In this document: in pieces, positions 1 through 11,591 of the stretch | How positions within the stretch are numbered: the stretch's first letter is position 1 | Layout: every line of letters begins with the position of its first letter | From: JBGCFO01 sp045106955 | GTDB taxonomy: Bacteria > Pseudomonadota > Alphaproteobacteria > Rickettsiales > Rickettsiaceae | NCBI GenBank assembly: GCA_045106955.1 | Contig: JBGCFO010000001.1 | Coordinates: 1-64,000, forward strand | Length of the DNA: 64,000 nt | Direction: 5' to 3' | Translations under genes and position numbers: made by a program | Notes under the pieces: model-generated | What the model was told of the DNA's origin: nothing | The model's input: the letters and a program-made list of their open reading frames with translations, nothing else | The model's database searches: none

Positions 1-336
1 GCCGTACCACAATAAATTAACTAATCCAATTCCAGAAATAATATCATGAACATTCCCGGAGTATTGATAATTCACTAGCTCTATTTTTTTACTATGGGTC
101 TTTGATAAAATTGTATCATCTACTATTAAAACACAAGGCTTATCTACAGCAACATATTGTTTGACAGATTCAAAAAGCTCCTTGGGTTGGAATTTCTTGT
201 CTTTGAGCCAACGGCTAATACTATCATGGGATAATTGACCAAGACAAACCTCTGACATTGCTAAACTAGAATAACGAACACTGCTTGCTTGGATGAAGGA
301 GCTATACAATTCCTTTGTGCATTTATGAGTAGACAT
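1..336 (-). CDS. IS transposase, DDE type (IS701/IS4-like), partial at window edge
   Basis: An open frame of 112 codons starts at the ATG at 336 and runs without a stop off the left edge, so only the N-terminal part is visible. It reads MSTHKCTKELYSSF near the start. An acidic motif, VLIVDDTILSK, lies around residues 70-80 and is followed by THSKKIELVNYQYSGN. This pattern matches the first catalytic Asp region of IS701/IS4-type DDE transposases, which cut and join the ends of their element. The gene sits about 70 bases from the truncated capsid gene, on the same strand, so its element probably caused that truncation. I could not identify a terminal inverted repeat with confidence. The family assignment is by motif memory. 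Confidence 0.72.
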   Translation of the reverse strand, partial: MSTHKCTKELYSSFIQASSVRYSSLAMSEVCLGQLSHDSISRWLKDKKFQPKELFESVKQYVAVDKPCVLIVDDTILSKTHSKKIELVNYQYSGNVHDIISGIGLVNLLWYG

Positions 337-405
337 ATTTTCTTGAACAAAATAGAAAAAATTGTATCATAAGCACAAGAAATAGTTAATTAGTCCCTAT
401 ACAAA

Positions 406-852
406 TTAACTTGATGGCGCGAAACTCCTGATTGATTCTCTTGATGCGAGTTTTCTAACTATAGATTTTTCATTGATTTCATTTATAATTTTATGATACA
501 AGCTTGGAATGACAACAGCCCCGCCAGATTCTTCAGACGCTTCATTCATAAATTTCATTAATAAATTGGTATTACCTTTTCTAATATATTCATTGATAAT
601 TTGTTTTTGCTCTATATTTTCTTGTGAATATTTTTTTGATTGTATTTTTGGTTCTATTTGTTTGGTTTGCGTTTCATATACTGATAGTTCAGGCCTTGAT
701 AGAAAATCATATATATTATTTACACGATCTTCTAATATTTGTATTTTGTTAATAGATTTTTCTGCAAGATGTATATCTTTATTTAGAGTCTTAAGTTCTT
801 CATTAAAATCATTTTTATTTATTAGTTGTGTTTCGATTGAATTTTCTGTCAT
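406..852 (-). pseudogene. HK97-fold major capsid protein, truncated N-terminal part (GTA/prophage remnant)
   Basis: The 148-codon frame has a good Shine-Dalgarno (AGGAG) upstream of the ATG at 852. Residues 1-50 form a charged, helical scaffold-like region, as in HK97-type capsid precursors. From about residue 88 it reads NEYIRKGNT, then SGGAVVIPSLYHKII and SIVRKLAS. These correspond to the junction of HK97 major capsid proteins, where the delta domain ends and the shell domain begins. Family members are about 390 residues, so roughly the last 240, including the whole shell fold, are missing. The frame ends at a TAA at 406-408, next to a transposase. It follows the prohead protease gene with a 44-base gap, the standard order in gene transfer agents and HK97-like phages. 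It cannot encode a functional capsid. Confidence 0.72.
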
Positions 853-896
853 TTGATTCTCCTAATTTTAATTTTATTTAAATGTAATTTATTTAA

Positions 897-1397
897 CTAA
901 CTAGATTTGCTATGTTCTATATAGTTGATTTGCGCATATTGATTAGCTGGAAATGTGACGATGCTAATTTCGATTAAATCTGCATTTGTAATTACACGTT
1001 GATTTGATTTATTGTAATAATGACCATTAGGTATAATACCTATGCTCAGATCTTTGATTGCGCCTTGTTGTATCAGTGTTGCTGTTTCCATGCCGATGCG
1101 AATATTTGCATTTATAATGCCAGTAAATTTTAAGCCGTAATTATCTTCATGTAGAGATTTAATGATGCCGATTGGAGTAAGGTGATTATGTTGCCATAAT
1201 AATTTTACTTGCGTTGGAGTTGAATATACAAATGCACCTTTGATTATAATATCATTATGTTGATCTATGACATTATAGACGCTTGCATATCCAGAAATAA
1301 GATAATAATCGTTATTGATAGATTTTATTATCTTCATTGATGAGGAAGTTTTTGATTTAAAATTGTTAGATGAATGAAGAAATTGGATATCATTCAT
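897..1397 (-). CDS. HK97-family prohead protease (GTA or prophage)
   Basis: This 166-residue protein resembles the U35/HK97 prohead protease family, which trims capsid and scaffold during head maturation. Visible signatures are LISGYASVYNVIDQHND around residues 33-49, IIIKGAF, VKLLWQHNHLTPIG, IKDLSIGI and the C-terminal ITNADLIEISIVTFPAN. The WQHN histidine and the DLSIG serine fit the expected catalytic pair. The length is near the family norm (about 150-200), so this gene may be intact while its substrate gene next door is broken. Neither terminase nor portal is present upstream, where an rRNA operon runs the other way. Rickettsiales are known to carry scattered RcGTA homologues, which is the likeliest origin; an old prophage is the alternative. 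No clear ribosome site precedes the ATG. Confidence 0.8.
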   Translation of the reverse strand: MNDIQFLHSSNNFKSKTSSSMKIIKSINNDYYLISGYASVYNVIDQHNDIIIKGAFVYSTPTQVKLLWQHNHLTPIGIIKSLHEDNYGLKFTGIINANIRIGMETATLIQQGAIKDLSIGIIPNGHYYNKSNQRVITNADLIEISIVTFPANQYAQINYIEHSKSS

Positions 1398-1664
1398 GGC
1401 TTTTGTTGTATTTTATTTTAAATTCACTTTGTTTATATGCATTTTATAACTCAGTATATATCTTGCACTAAGCATGTTTAGTAATTTGTTTAGTAATTTG
1501 TTTAGTAATTATTTAATAAGGTAATTTAATTTGTATTATACATTGCATACTTCAGTACCTATTGAGCATTGATTTGAAGGTAGATTCAAGCATGTTTTAA
1601 ATAATAATGTTCTAATGTTTTTTGTATTTTTTTGTGTTATTTGTTTTTATTTGTTAAATAGCTA
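1398..1664. other. Intergenic region between phage-like genes and the rRNA promoter
   Basis: This is AT-rich sequence with no open frame of note. It holds a short 12-bp tandem repeat (1477-1510) and probably the minus-strand promoter of the protease gene. No tRNA-Ile, tRNA-Ala or 16S rRNA sequence is present, which matters because a standard rRNA operon would carry them just upstream of the 23S gene. Confidence 0.6.
1477..1510. repeat. 12-bp tandem repeat, 2.8 copies
   Basis: The unit TTTAGTAATTTG occurs at 1477-1488 and 1489-1500 without mismatch, followed by ten bases of a third copy (1501-1510). It lies in non-coding DNA. No function is evident. Confidence 0.85.
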
Positions 1665-1694
1665 TTGACTTTAGGTAGTGTTATATTATATAAA
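1665..1694 (+). promoter_or_regulatory. Putative sigma-70 promoter of the 23S-5S operon
   Basis: TTGACT (1665-1670) is followed after 18 bases by TATAAA (1689-1694). Both are five of six matches to consensus, and this is the best promoter match before the 23S gene. Transcription would start near 1701, leaving a leader of about 140 bases before the mature 5' end. With no 16S upstream, the 23S-5S unit needs such a promoter. Confidence 0.6.
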
Positions 1695-1841
1695 GTCTAT
1701 ACATCTAATTGATGTTGCTGTTTAAAAAGTTGAAATAAATGAAATATTGCAAGTAAAAAAAGAAACCGTAAATAATTTAATTTATTGCGAGAAGATACAA
1801 TGCAAAATTAACTCTGTATAAATGTGTAATTTGATATACAA

Positions 1842-4714
<2,873 letters not shown>

Positions 4715-4812
4715 GTATGATATTACACCTTTATACAGTGTTAATTTTGTAACTTTACTTTGTGATATTTCGTTTTCAACTTAATTCAGCTAGATATAAG
4801 TTGTTTATATTG

Positions 4813-4934
4813 TTGGATTGGTGACTATAACGTAAATGAAACACGCGACCCCATTCCGAACTCGAATGTGAAACTTTACAGTGCTGATGGTACTATGTCA
4901 TAAGGCATGGGAGAGTAAGTCATCGCCAGTCCTA
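4813..4934 (+). rRNA. rrf: 5S ribosomal RNA
   Basis: The segment contains the conserved loop CGACCCCATTCCGAACTCG, GTGAAAC, GATGGTACT and GGGAGAGTAAGTCATCGCC. The terminal stem pairs GGATTGG (4815-4821) with CCAGTCC (4926-4932). It lies about 100 bases after the 23S gene on the same strand, so the two are presumably cotranscribed. The ends are set by the terminal stem and are accurate to a few bases. No strong U-tract hairpin follows directly. Confidence 0.95.
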
Positions 4935-5046
4935 TAATATAAATAACTAATTCAATTACCTGTTACACATTTTTCTTAATTTCCTCAAAAAAAAACGACT
5001 TGTACATATTTTTTATATTCTCTAATGCAGTTAAGGAAGCCATTGA

Positions 5047-5166
5047 AAAGTAGCTTGTGCTCTTGTGCGTTTACTTACATATTCTCCTGATCTTAATTCT
5101 ATCGAACATTGTTGGGTCAATTTTACAAATTGCCTAAGAAAGATTGTTAAAAATTTTGATAATATC
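5047..5166 (+). pseudogene. IS630-family transposase C-terminal remnant
   Basis: The frame from 5047 reads KVACALVRLLTYSPDL and continues NSIEHCWVNFTNCLRKIVKNFDN. The YSPDLNxIEHCW block is the hallmark C-terminal catalytic Glu region of IS630/Tc1-type transposases. A stop lies just upstream (5044-5046), and no other transposase segment was found between the 5S gene and virB6. It is therefore a dead fragment of about 40 codons. The rest of 4935-5309 shows no gene. Confidence 0.75.
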
Positions 5167-5324
5167 AGCAGATACAATCTCTGGAACCCTTCCCTGTTAG
5201 TTATATGTATTTAATTACAACTTATACATAAAAATCATCAATCGTTTTTTATATAGATCTTTATCATATTAATATATTGGCGTAGTCTATAAAATATTAT
5301 TTTGCAGTTTTGACAAAGATTTTT

Positions 5325-8300
5325 ATGATTAAAAATTATATATTATTATTGATGCTGATTGCATTATTATCTAGCTGCACAGGAATAAGATGTTTTGGAC
5401 CGGATGATTTTGGTTTTGTCATTACAGAAATTCCATCAAGATATGATGAAGATGTATTTAAAAATCAAGGGCCGCATTTTCAAGTTGGTCCCTGGGTAGA
5501 TACAAAACTTTATACAAATGGTAATCCTATCTCATCTGTGGTTGCTGTATGGGCTCCAAATGATGCATCTAATAATGAATATTTATCTGTGATATGCCCA
5601 TGGTACGGAACGCAATCAGATAAACATAAATTATCAACTTTTTGTGAAAAATTACGCTTTTGTGAATTTCAAAATAACAATCCATGCACAAAAACTGAAT
5701 ATGTGGATATTACAAACGCACCATGTCTTTTGGGTTATGGTTTAGGTGGGTATATATTACTTGCTCCAGAAACATATGATCCCAATCAATCTTTAGAAAT
5801 TATAGCTTCTCCAGATACTTCTATTGCAACTGTTTTTCATTTAGGAGAACCGTATATAAAGCATGATAGTAATACCGCTGGTTTAGACCCATCAGATGCA
5901 AAAAACGATCTATTTGCTATAGGCTCTGATGGAAAAATGCATGTTACAGGAGGTTTGGTAACTCCATTTCCACATGCTAATTATAAAGTATGGGTGAAGT
6001 TTTTAGATACTTACTATTTAGATAATGCAGGAGAATATAAACTTGAATTTAAAACTGGTATAACAGGTCTGAATGAAAATCCATTAGACATTATACAAGA
6101 ACTATCTAATAAAATTCAAAATATCTTTTTTGGTAAAAATAGCGTAACAGAAACGATATATAAACAAGTGATTAGCAATACTTATTATAAAAGCGCTATT
6201 GGCGCAATTCTTGCAATATATATATGTATTAGCGGAGCATTATTCGTCATTAATCCAAATTCAATGAAATTAAATGAATTATTGATTCGCGCGCTGAAGG
6301 TTATATTATTATCAATTCTTATTCAGTCTCAATATAGTTGGGATTTCTTCTATAATTATTTCTTTGTATTTTTTACATCGGGTTTAGAGACGATTATACA
6401 GATTATTTTAGATTCTGGAGCTTCTGGTCCAGGCTCGTCATCTATTTTAGATCTAATGATAGCAAAACAAACATTAGCTAAATTATTATCGTTATTATTC
6501 ATGGATTGGAAAGGTTTTATATATATAATAGTATATTTTATAGCCTTATTTTTTATAGTATTAATGCAGCTCAGTGCAATCATTACATATTTAATAGCAA
6601 TTATGATGATCGCTACTGGAATAATTGTTTGGCCAATATTTTTATGGACTATATTATTTCCAATTTTTAGTCGCTTAATTACAAATTTGATAAGACATTT
6701 TATATCTTATTCATTGCAAGTGATCATATTATTTACAGGAATTTCTCTACTATCTCTTCTTATTAGAAATCAAATATACAAATCCTTGGGATTCGCTGTA
6801 TGTCAATATGGAATATTTCAACTTGCACCAAGTTTAGCTCAGATCGTTGGTCAATTTACTCAGCATGTACCAAGTTTCTTACAAACTTCAATATTATATT
6901 GGTGGTTTCCAGCAATCGCCTTAGGAATGACAAATCAAGTTAAAGAATACATATATATTCCAAATGGTTTTTTTAAAGAAGTAGATGGACAAACAACCTA
7001 TTGTAAACCATATGAATGCATAGGAGAGAGGTACGTAGATTTTCCATTTTTAAATCCAGATGATCCTAATGATTTATATATATTACATCAATTTTTTAAT
7101 GGAAATTATGTACAACTCGAATCTGTATTTGTACTTTGGGTGTATGCTTACTTATTATTTCAATTTATTGGAATTGCAGTATCTAGCGCAAAATTCTTAT
7201 CTAGCACCTCTATGAATTTGACAAGTATGTCATCTTTGGCTAATAGGACTAGCGCGCCATTTACAAGTCAATTTACACGTGGAGCTACATATCCAATACG
7301 TAGAGCTGCATTGTTTGCTGCACCAGCTATTGCAATGGTTAGCGGATTGCCTAGAGCTGGGATAGAGGTACTTAAAGATAAATATTTAGAGAGAGAGGCT
7401 TTATCAGGATCCTCTAACAGCGCGGTATTATCTGAAGTTGCAAAGTCTACAGGATTGCATAAATCAAATATTAATAGGCATGCTGCAAATGAATACCGCG
7501 CTAATATATCTGATGCTCTAAAAGAAGTGATGCCAAATATTAGTAAATCAGATCTCAAGAGTCATTCAAAGAAATTATCTAGATTAGACGAGGATAGTTT
7601 GAGAGATGAATTATCAAGGATATATTCTGGTGATAAGGACGGAATGTTCAGCGGTCTTAACCAAGAGGGTAAGGATCGTATTGATAATTTAATGAACAAG
7701 AAACGTTCTGGAGACAAGAGTATTTCGATTTTATCTCATGAAGTTGAGAGAGCGAAAGAGTTTCAAAAAGCATATGTTGATGCGCATCATAAATTATCAG
7801 ATGATGGCGTTGGATTTTTTGGAAAACGCAATAAGACACTGAGAAAATTACAGTCATTTAAAAAACGTAAAGAAGATGCTCAATCCTTAGAAAGGGCTCG
7901 TAAATTAGCTCTTGGACATAAATTCTATGGAGCATTAGATGCATTAAATCCATTATATAAAGAACATGGATCCCCTACGCAAAGCATTGAATACGATGAT
8001 CCGCGCTTGAGAACTGGAAGAGAAAAATTGCGTGATCAAGAAGAAAACATAAAACGTAGAGAATTTCGTAAAAATATTGAATCAATGTCTAGGAATGGAA
8101 TTAATATTTTAAGCCCAGAGAGCTTAGCTCGTATAAAAAGATCTGATGAAGCTAAATACAAACATTATATTAAGTTACGCAATGAAAGTTTAAGACATAC
8201 AATACATGAAGCTTTGACACAAGGCGATAACCCTGCAATTATGGGTGATAAATTTATACGTACAAAAGCTAAAGATTCAGACATTAAATCAATGATAGAT

Positions 8301-8723
8301 CTAATTTATCAGAAGACTGCAAAAGCTATTGAGAATGATATTTATATTAAACGTGCTAGAGAATACAGAGCTCGCCGTAAAGAATCTAATGATAATATTA
8401 ATGAGATTAAGCTCATGCTAGAAGTAAGTTCTGATAGGAGTGATATTAATTTAGATAATATAGTGCCTATTTATAAGCAATACTTAGAATCCAATCAAAG
8501 CCAAGATGGATTAGATACAAATCAAATAAACAAATTAGTAAATTCACTGCAAAGAGACATAGTCATTAGGCACGAGATGCAAAGTAATCTAGATGAAGTG
8601 AATGCGCGCAAAGATCAAATGAAGAGTGCAGCAGATGAGCAAGTGGGCAAACTTAATCAAGAGCGTAAGAAGCTAGGTATGAGGGAATACCTAGGTCAAC
8701 CAATACGCATTGATCATGACTAG
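5325..8723 (+). CDS. VirB6/TrbL-family type IV secretion protein, large lipoprotein form
   Basis: The 1132-residue protein starts with a lipoprotein signal (ALLSSC, Cys18 from the ATG at 5325; an in-frame TTG at 5310 would add five residues). A periplasmic-type domain rich in Cys and aromatics runs to about residue 285. Hydrophobic segments around 290-310, 325-345, 395-450, 460-480 and 603-625 form the VirB6/TrbL polytopic core, the inner-membrane channel part of type IV secretion systems. From about 630 to the end it is hydrophilic and highly charged, with likely coiled coil (many K/R/E/D/N). Such long C-terminal extensions are typical of Rickettsiales RvhB6 paralogues. It stands alone: no virB3, virB4 or other virB6 copies adjoin. 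Its 3' end overlaps infC on the other strand by four bases. Confidence 0.85.
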   Translation: MIKNYILLLMLIALLSSCTGIRCFGPDDFGFVITEIPSRYDEDVFKNQGPHFQVGPWVDTKLYTNGNPISSVVAVWAPNDASNNEYLSVICPWYGTQSDKHKLSTFCEKLRFCEFQNNNPCTKTEYVDITNAPCLLGYGLGGYILLAPETYDPNQSLEIIASPDTSIATVFHLGEPYIKHDSNTAGLDPSDAKNDLFAIGSDGKMHVTGGLVTPFPHANYKVWVKFLDTYYLDNAGEYKLEFKTGITGLNENPLDIIQELSNKIQNIFFGKNSVTETIYKQVISNTYYKSAIGAILAIYICISGALFVINPNSMKLNELLIRALKVILLSILIQSQYSWDFFYNYFFVFFTSGLETIIQIILDSGASGPGSSSILDLMIAKQTLAKLLSLLFMDWKGFIYIIVYFIALFFIVLMQLSAIITYLIAIMMIATGIIVWPIFLWTILFPIFSRLITNLIRHFISYSLQVIILFTGISLLSLLIRNQIYKSLGFAVCQYGIFQLAPSLAQIVGQFTQHVPSFLQTSILYWWFPAIALGMTNQVKEYIYIPNGFFKEVDGQTTYCKPYECIGERYVDFPFLNPDDPNDLYILHQFFNGNYVQLESVFVLWVYAYLLFQFIGIAVSSAKFLSSTSMNLTSMSSLANRTSAPFTSQFTRGATYPIRRAALFAAPAIAMVSGLPRAGIEVLKDKYLEREALSGSSNSAVLSEVAKSTGLHKSNINRHAANEYRANISDALKEVMPNISKSDLKSHSKKLSRLDEDSLRDELSRIYSGDKDGMFSGLNQEGKDRIDNLMNKKRSGDKSISILSHEVERAKEFQKAYVDAHHKLSDDGVGFFGKRNKTLRKLQSFKKRKEDAQSLERARKLALGHKFYGALDALNPLYKEHGSPTQSIEYDDPRLRTGREKLRDQEENIKRREFRKNIESMSRNGINILSPESLARIKRSDEAKYKHYIKLRNESLRHTIHEALTQGDNPAIMGDKFIRTKAKDSDIKSMIDLIYQKTAKAIENDIYIKRAREYRARRKESNDNINEIKLMLEVSSDRSDINLDNIVPIYKQYLESNQSQDGLDTNQINKLVNSLQRDIVIRHEMQSNLDEVNARKDQMKSAADEQVGKLNQERKKLGMREYLGQPIRIDHD

Positions 8724-9232
8724 TTATGACCTAATACCATAATCATTTGTTTGCCCTCAATTTTTGGGCTTGATATTATTTTTGCTTGATCCCCTAATTC
8801 ATTCAAAATTCGTTCAAATAATTTATGAGCAAGATTTTGATGAGCAATTTCTCGACCTTTGAACCACAGAGAGACTTTAACCTTGTCATTTTGAGATATG
8901 AATGATTTTATTTTATTAAGCTTTGTACCAAAATCGCCAGGCCCAATATTTACTCTGAATTTTATTTCTTTAAGAGATGTAGATTTTTGCTTCTTTTTTG
9001 CTTCGTTAGCCCGCCTTTTTATTTGGTATTTAAATTTACCAAAATCCAAGATTCTGCATACCGGAGGGCTCGCATTAGGTGAAATTTCTACTAAATCTAA
9101 ATCACTCTTTATAGCAAATTGCAATGCTTCTTTAGTACTCATGATGCCTTTCATATTACCATCCTGATCTATTAAGCGAACTTTTAATGCTTTTATGTTT
9201 TGATTTGCCTTTGGCAGATTATCCTTTGAAAT
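8720..9232 (-). CDS. infC: Translation initiation factor IF-3 (ATT start)
   Basis: IF-3 binds the 30S subunit, prevents 50S joining and checks the start codon. The protein shows LVEISPNASPPVCRILDFGKF, the linker rich in Lys (RRANEAKKKQKS), LKEIKFR and the C-terminal domain with KVKVSLWFKGRE. The first ATG (9154) would remove most of the N-terminal domain. The frame instead extends to an ATT at 9230-9232, restoring SKDNLPKANQNIKALKVRLID and giving 170 residues, the usual length. An AGGAGG lies six bases before this ATT. An AUU start for infC is well known in enteric bacteria, where it mediates autoregulation. It follows thrS with its Shine-Dalgarno overlapping the thrS stop, so the two are coupled. 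It converges on virB6 with a four-base overlap. Confidence 0.95.
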   Translation of the reverse strand: MSKDNLPKANQNIKALKVRLIDQDGNMKGIMSTKEALQFAIKSDLDLVEISPNASPPVCRILDFGKFKYQIKRRANEAKKKQKSTSLKEIKFRVNIGPGDFGTKLNKIKSFISQNDKVKVSLWFKGREIAHQNLAHKLFERILNELGDQAKIISSPKIEGKQMIMVLGHN

Positions 9233-9247
9233 ACCAAACCTCCTTTT
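9230..9247 (-). promoter_or_regulatory. Shine-Dalgarno and ATT start codon of infC
   Basis: Read on the minus strand, AAAAGGAGG (9247-9239) precedes TTTGGT and then ATT (9232-9230). The site overlaps the thrS stop codon (9248-9246). The strong ribosome site and correct N-terminal sequence after ATT decide the start. Confidence 0.88.
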
Positions 9248-11159
9248 AAGATAAATATAATGTATTTTGCTCTTGCACTAAATCGATGAGTTGATCTAGA
9301 GTACAAGAAGTGGTCTCATTAGAACCAAATTTTCTTAATGAAATTAAGTTATTTTGCACTTCATTCTTACCTATAATAACAAGTAAAGGTACTTTTTTTT
9401 GCATATAACGTTTTATTTTATAATTTACTTTTTCAGAAGAAATGTCAATATTACAACGTATATCTTTTTTAATTAAATTGTTGTATATTGACATTGCATA
9501 ATCATCGCAATCGTTTACGATGGTTGCAATCCCTATTTGTAATGGTGCTAACCACAAAGGAAACTTGCCAGCATATTCCTCTATCAATATTCCTATAAAT
9601 CTTTCAAATGTTCCAATAATAGCTCTATGAAGCATCACCGGTCTTTGTTTTGATCCATTTTTAGCTATATATTGAGCATTGAGACGCTCTGGTAATACAA
9701 AATCTACCTGCAAAGTTCCACATTGCCAACTCCTTCCAAGTGCATCTTTTAGATGAAATTCGAGCTTTGGGCCATAAAATGCCCCTTCGCCATGGCTTAT
9801 TTCATAATTCAATCCAAATTGATCGACAGCGTCTTTCAAAGCTTTTTCAGATTTGTCCCACACATCATCTGTTCCAGCCCTTATTTCTGGCCTATCAGCA
9901 AATTTTATTGCGATTTTAGTGAATCCAAAATCATTGTATATTTGCTTTAGTAAATTACAAAAAGCGATTGTTTCGCTGGTAATTTGATCTTCTGCGCAAA
10001 AAATATGAGCATCATCTTGCACTAAGCTACGCACTCTCATTAGGCCATGCAAAGCACCAGACGCCTCATTACGATGACATAAGCCAAATTCTGACATACG
10101 AAGCGGTAGTTCTTTATAACTTTTGATTCCTTGGTTAAATATTTCTACATGCAAAGGGCAATTCATTGGTTTTATCGCCAGTATTTCCTCTTCATTATCA
10201 TTTAATGCAAACATATTTTCGCGAAATTTGCTCCAATGTCCAGATTTTTCCCACAAGGATTTATTTGCCATAATAGGCGTTTTGACTTCTATATATCCAG
10301 ATTGTTTTAATTTATTACGTATATATTTTTCAATAATTCTATATATTGTAAAGCCATGATTATGCCAAAATACCATACCTTGAGCTTCTGCTTGAAAATG
10401 AAATAAATCTAATTCCTTTCCAATTTTTCTATGATCTCGTTTTTGAGCCTCCTCAATCATGTATAGATATTCATCTAACTGCGCTTTTGTAGGCCAAGCT
10501 GTACCATATATTCTTTGCAACATTGGATTATTACTATCTCCTCGCCAATATGCTCCAGCGAGTTTTGTAAGTTTGAAATGTTTTAATTTTCCAGTAGATG
10601 GGCCGTGTGGACCTTTGCATAAATCTACAAAATCTCCTTGTCTATACAAAGTAATTTCCTGATCTTTATCAATATGTTCGATAATCTCTGCTTTGTATAG
10701 CTCGCCAATAGATTTAAAAAAATCAATAGCTTTTTGTTTATCCCAGACTTCTCTTACTATCATTTTATCTTCTTTGGCAATTTGATGCATTTTAGCCTCA
10801 ATATTTTCCAAATCTAATAGAGTAAATGGCTCATCTTTAGCAAAATCATAGTAAAAGCCATCATCAATTGATGGGCCTATTGTTACTTGAACTTCAGGGA
10901 ATAATGATTTGACAGCATCGGCCGTTAAGTGAGCTACGTCATGACGTAAAACATCCAGCGCTGCTTTATCAGATATTTTTATGATTGATATTTTTGCGTC
11001 TTTATTAATAATAGTATGCAAATCTTTTATTTCATCATTAATTTTTATTAGAAACGCTTCCTTTGCAAGTGATAATGAAATTTTTTTTGCAATATCTATT
11101 CCAGTAATTGGTTTATCAAATTGAATGACATCATCATTTGGAAGAATAATATTAATCAT
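9246..11159 (-). CDS. thrS: Threonyl-tRNA synthetase
   Basis: This class II synthetase charges tRNA-Thr. The 637 residues match the normal bacterial length and domain order. A TGS domain covers about 1-60. The editing domain carries the RHDVAHL histidine motif near residue 75. The catalytic core has the zinc-ligand region MNCPLH, motif 2 (LCHRNEASGALHGLMRVR) and motif 3 (HRAIIGTFERFIG). The C-terminal anticodon-binding domain is complete. The start is the first ATG. The order thrS-infC is widely conserved and the genes are tightly joined here. No frameshift or missing motif is seen. Confidence 0.97.
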   Translation of the reverse strand: MINIILPNDDVIQFDKPITGIDIAKKISLSLAKEAFLIKINDEIKDLHTIINKDAKISIIKISDKAALDVLRHDVAHLTADAVKSLFPEVQVTIGPSIDDGFYYDFAKDEPFTLLDLENIEAKMHQIAKEDKMIVREVWDKQKAIDFFKSIGELYKAEIIEHIDKDQEITLYRQGDFVDLCKGPHGPSTGKLKHFKLTKLAGAYWRGDSNNPMLQRIYGTAWPTKAQLDEYLYMIEEAQKRDHRKIGKELDLFHFQAEAQGMVFWHNHGFTIYRIIEKYIRNKLKQSGYIEVKTPIMANKSLWEKSGHWSKFRENMFALNDNEEEILAIKPMNCPLHVEIFNQGIKSYKELPLRMSEFGLCHRNEASGALHGLMRVRSLVQDDAHIFCAEDQITSETIAFCNLLKQIYNDFGFTKIAIKFADRPEIRAGTDDVWDKSEKALKDAVDQFGLNYEISHGEGAFYGPKLEFHLKDALGRSWQCGTLQVDFVLPERLNAQYIAKNGSKQRPVMLHRAIIGTFERFIGILIEEYAGKFPLWLAPLQIGIATIVNDCDDYAMSIYNNLIKKDIRCNIDISSEKVNYKIKRYMQKKVPLLVIIGKNEVQNNLISLRKFGSNETTSCTLDQLIDLVQEQNTLYLS

Positions 11160-11591
11160 AGAGAAAAGCTTTATTATTTTTTTGTATTCTTTATTTATAT
11201 TTTAACTTAGGTATTTGTAAGTATTGTTAACGAAATAACGCAAAGCAAAGCATACAATAATCTATAAATGAAACAAAATCTAGATATTTTTATATTTCAT
11301 ATTTAAACAAAACTTGTTATATTGAAAATGATTAAAAAAACTAATGGAAGGTAATGAGTTATATCTCAATAAATTTAATAATAGTTTATCAAAATATAGC
11401 TTATTAGTTGACTATGTTGTATTTTTATTGCTTATATGATTATATATTAAGGTAGTGTTGTTATAATTATTTTAGCAACGGCAAAATATGAATTATATTT
11501 TTATGAGTTTTGAAAAATACTTTTATTGTTTAATGGATTTAGTGAGACAAGTTTTAGTAAAAATAATTAATGGAATAGTATTGAATTAGAT
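11160..11591. other. Divergent intergenic region between thrS and fliF
   Basis: These 432 AT-rich bases separate the divergent thrS and fliF start codons and must hold promoters for both. No gene, RNA or clear repeat is visible. A TTGACT at 11408-11413 with a TATATG 19 bases later is a weak candidate for the fliF promoter, and no flagellar-type sigma site was recognised. Confidence 0.5.

Noticed and set aside
509..856. Plus-strand open frame of 115 codons
   Set aside because: It is the antisense shadow of the truncated capsid gene, which has a ribosome site and recognisable motifs.
1477..1510. Possible CRISPR-like repeat
   Set aside because: Units are directly adjacent 12-mers with no spacers. 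No CRISPR array or cas gene was seen anywhere in the window.
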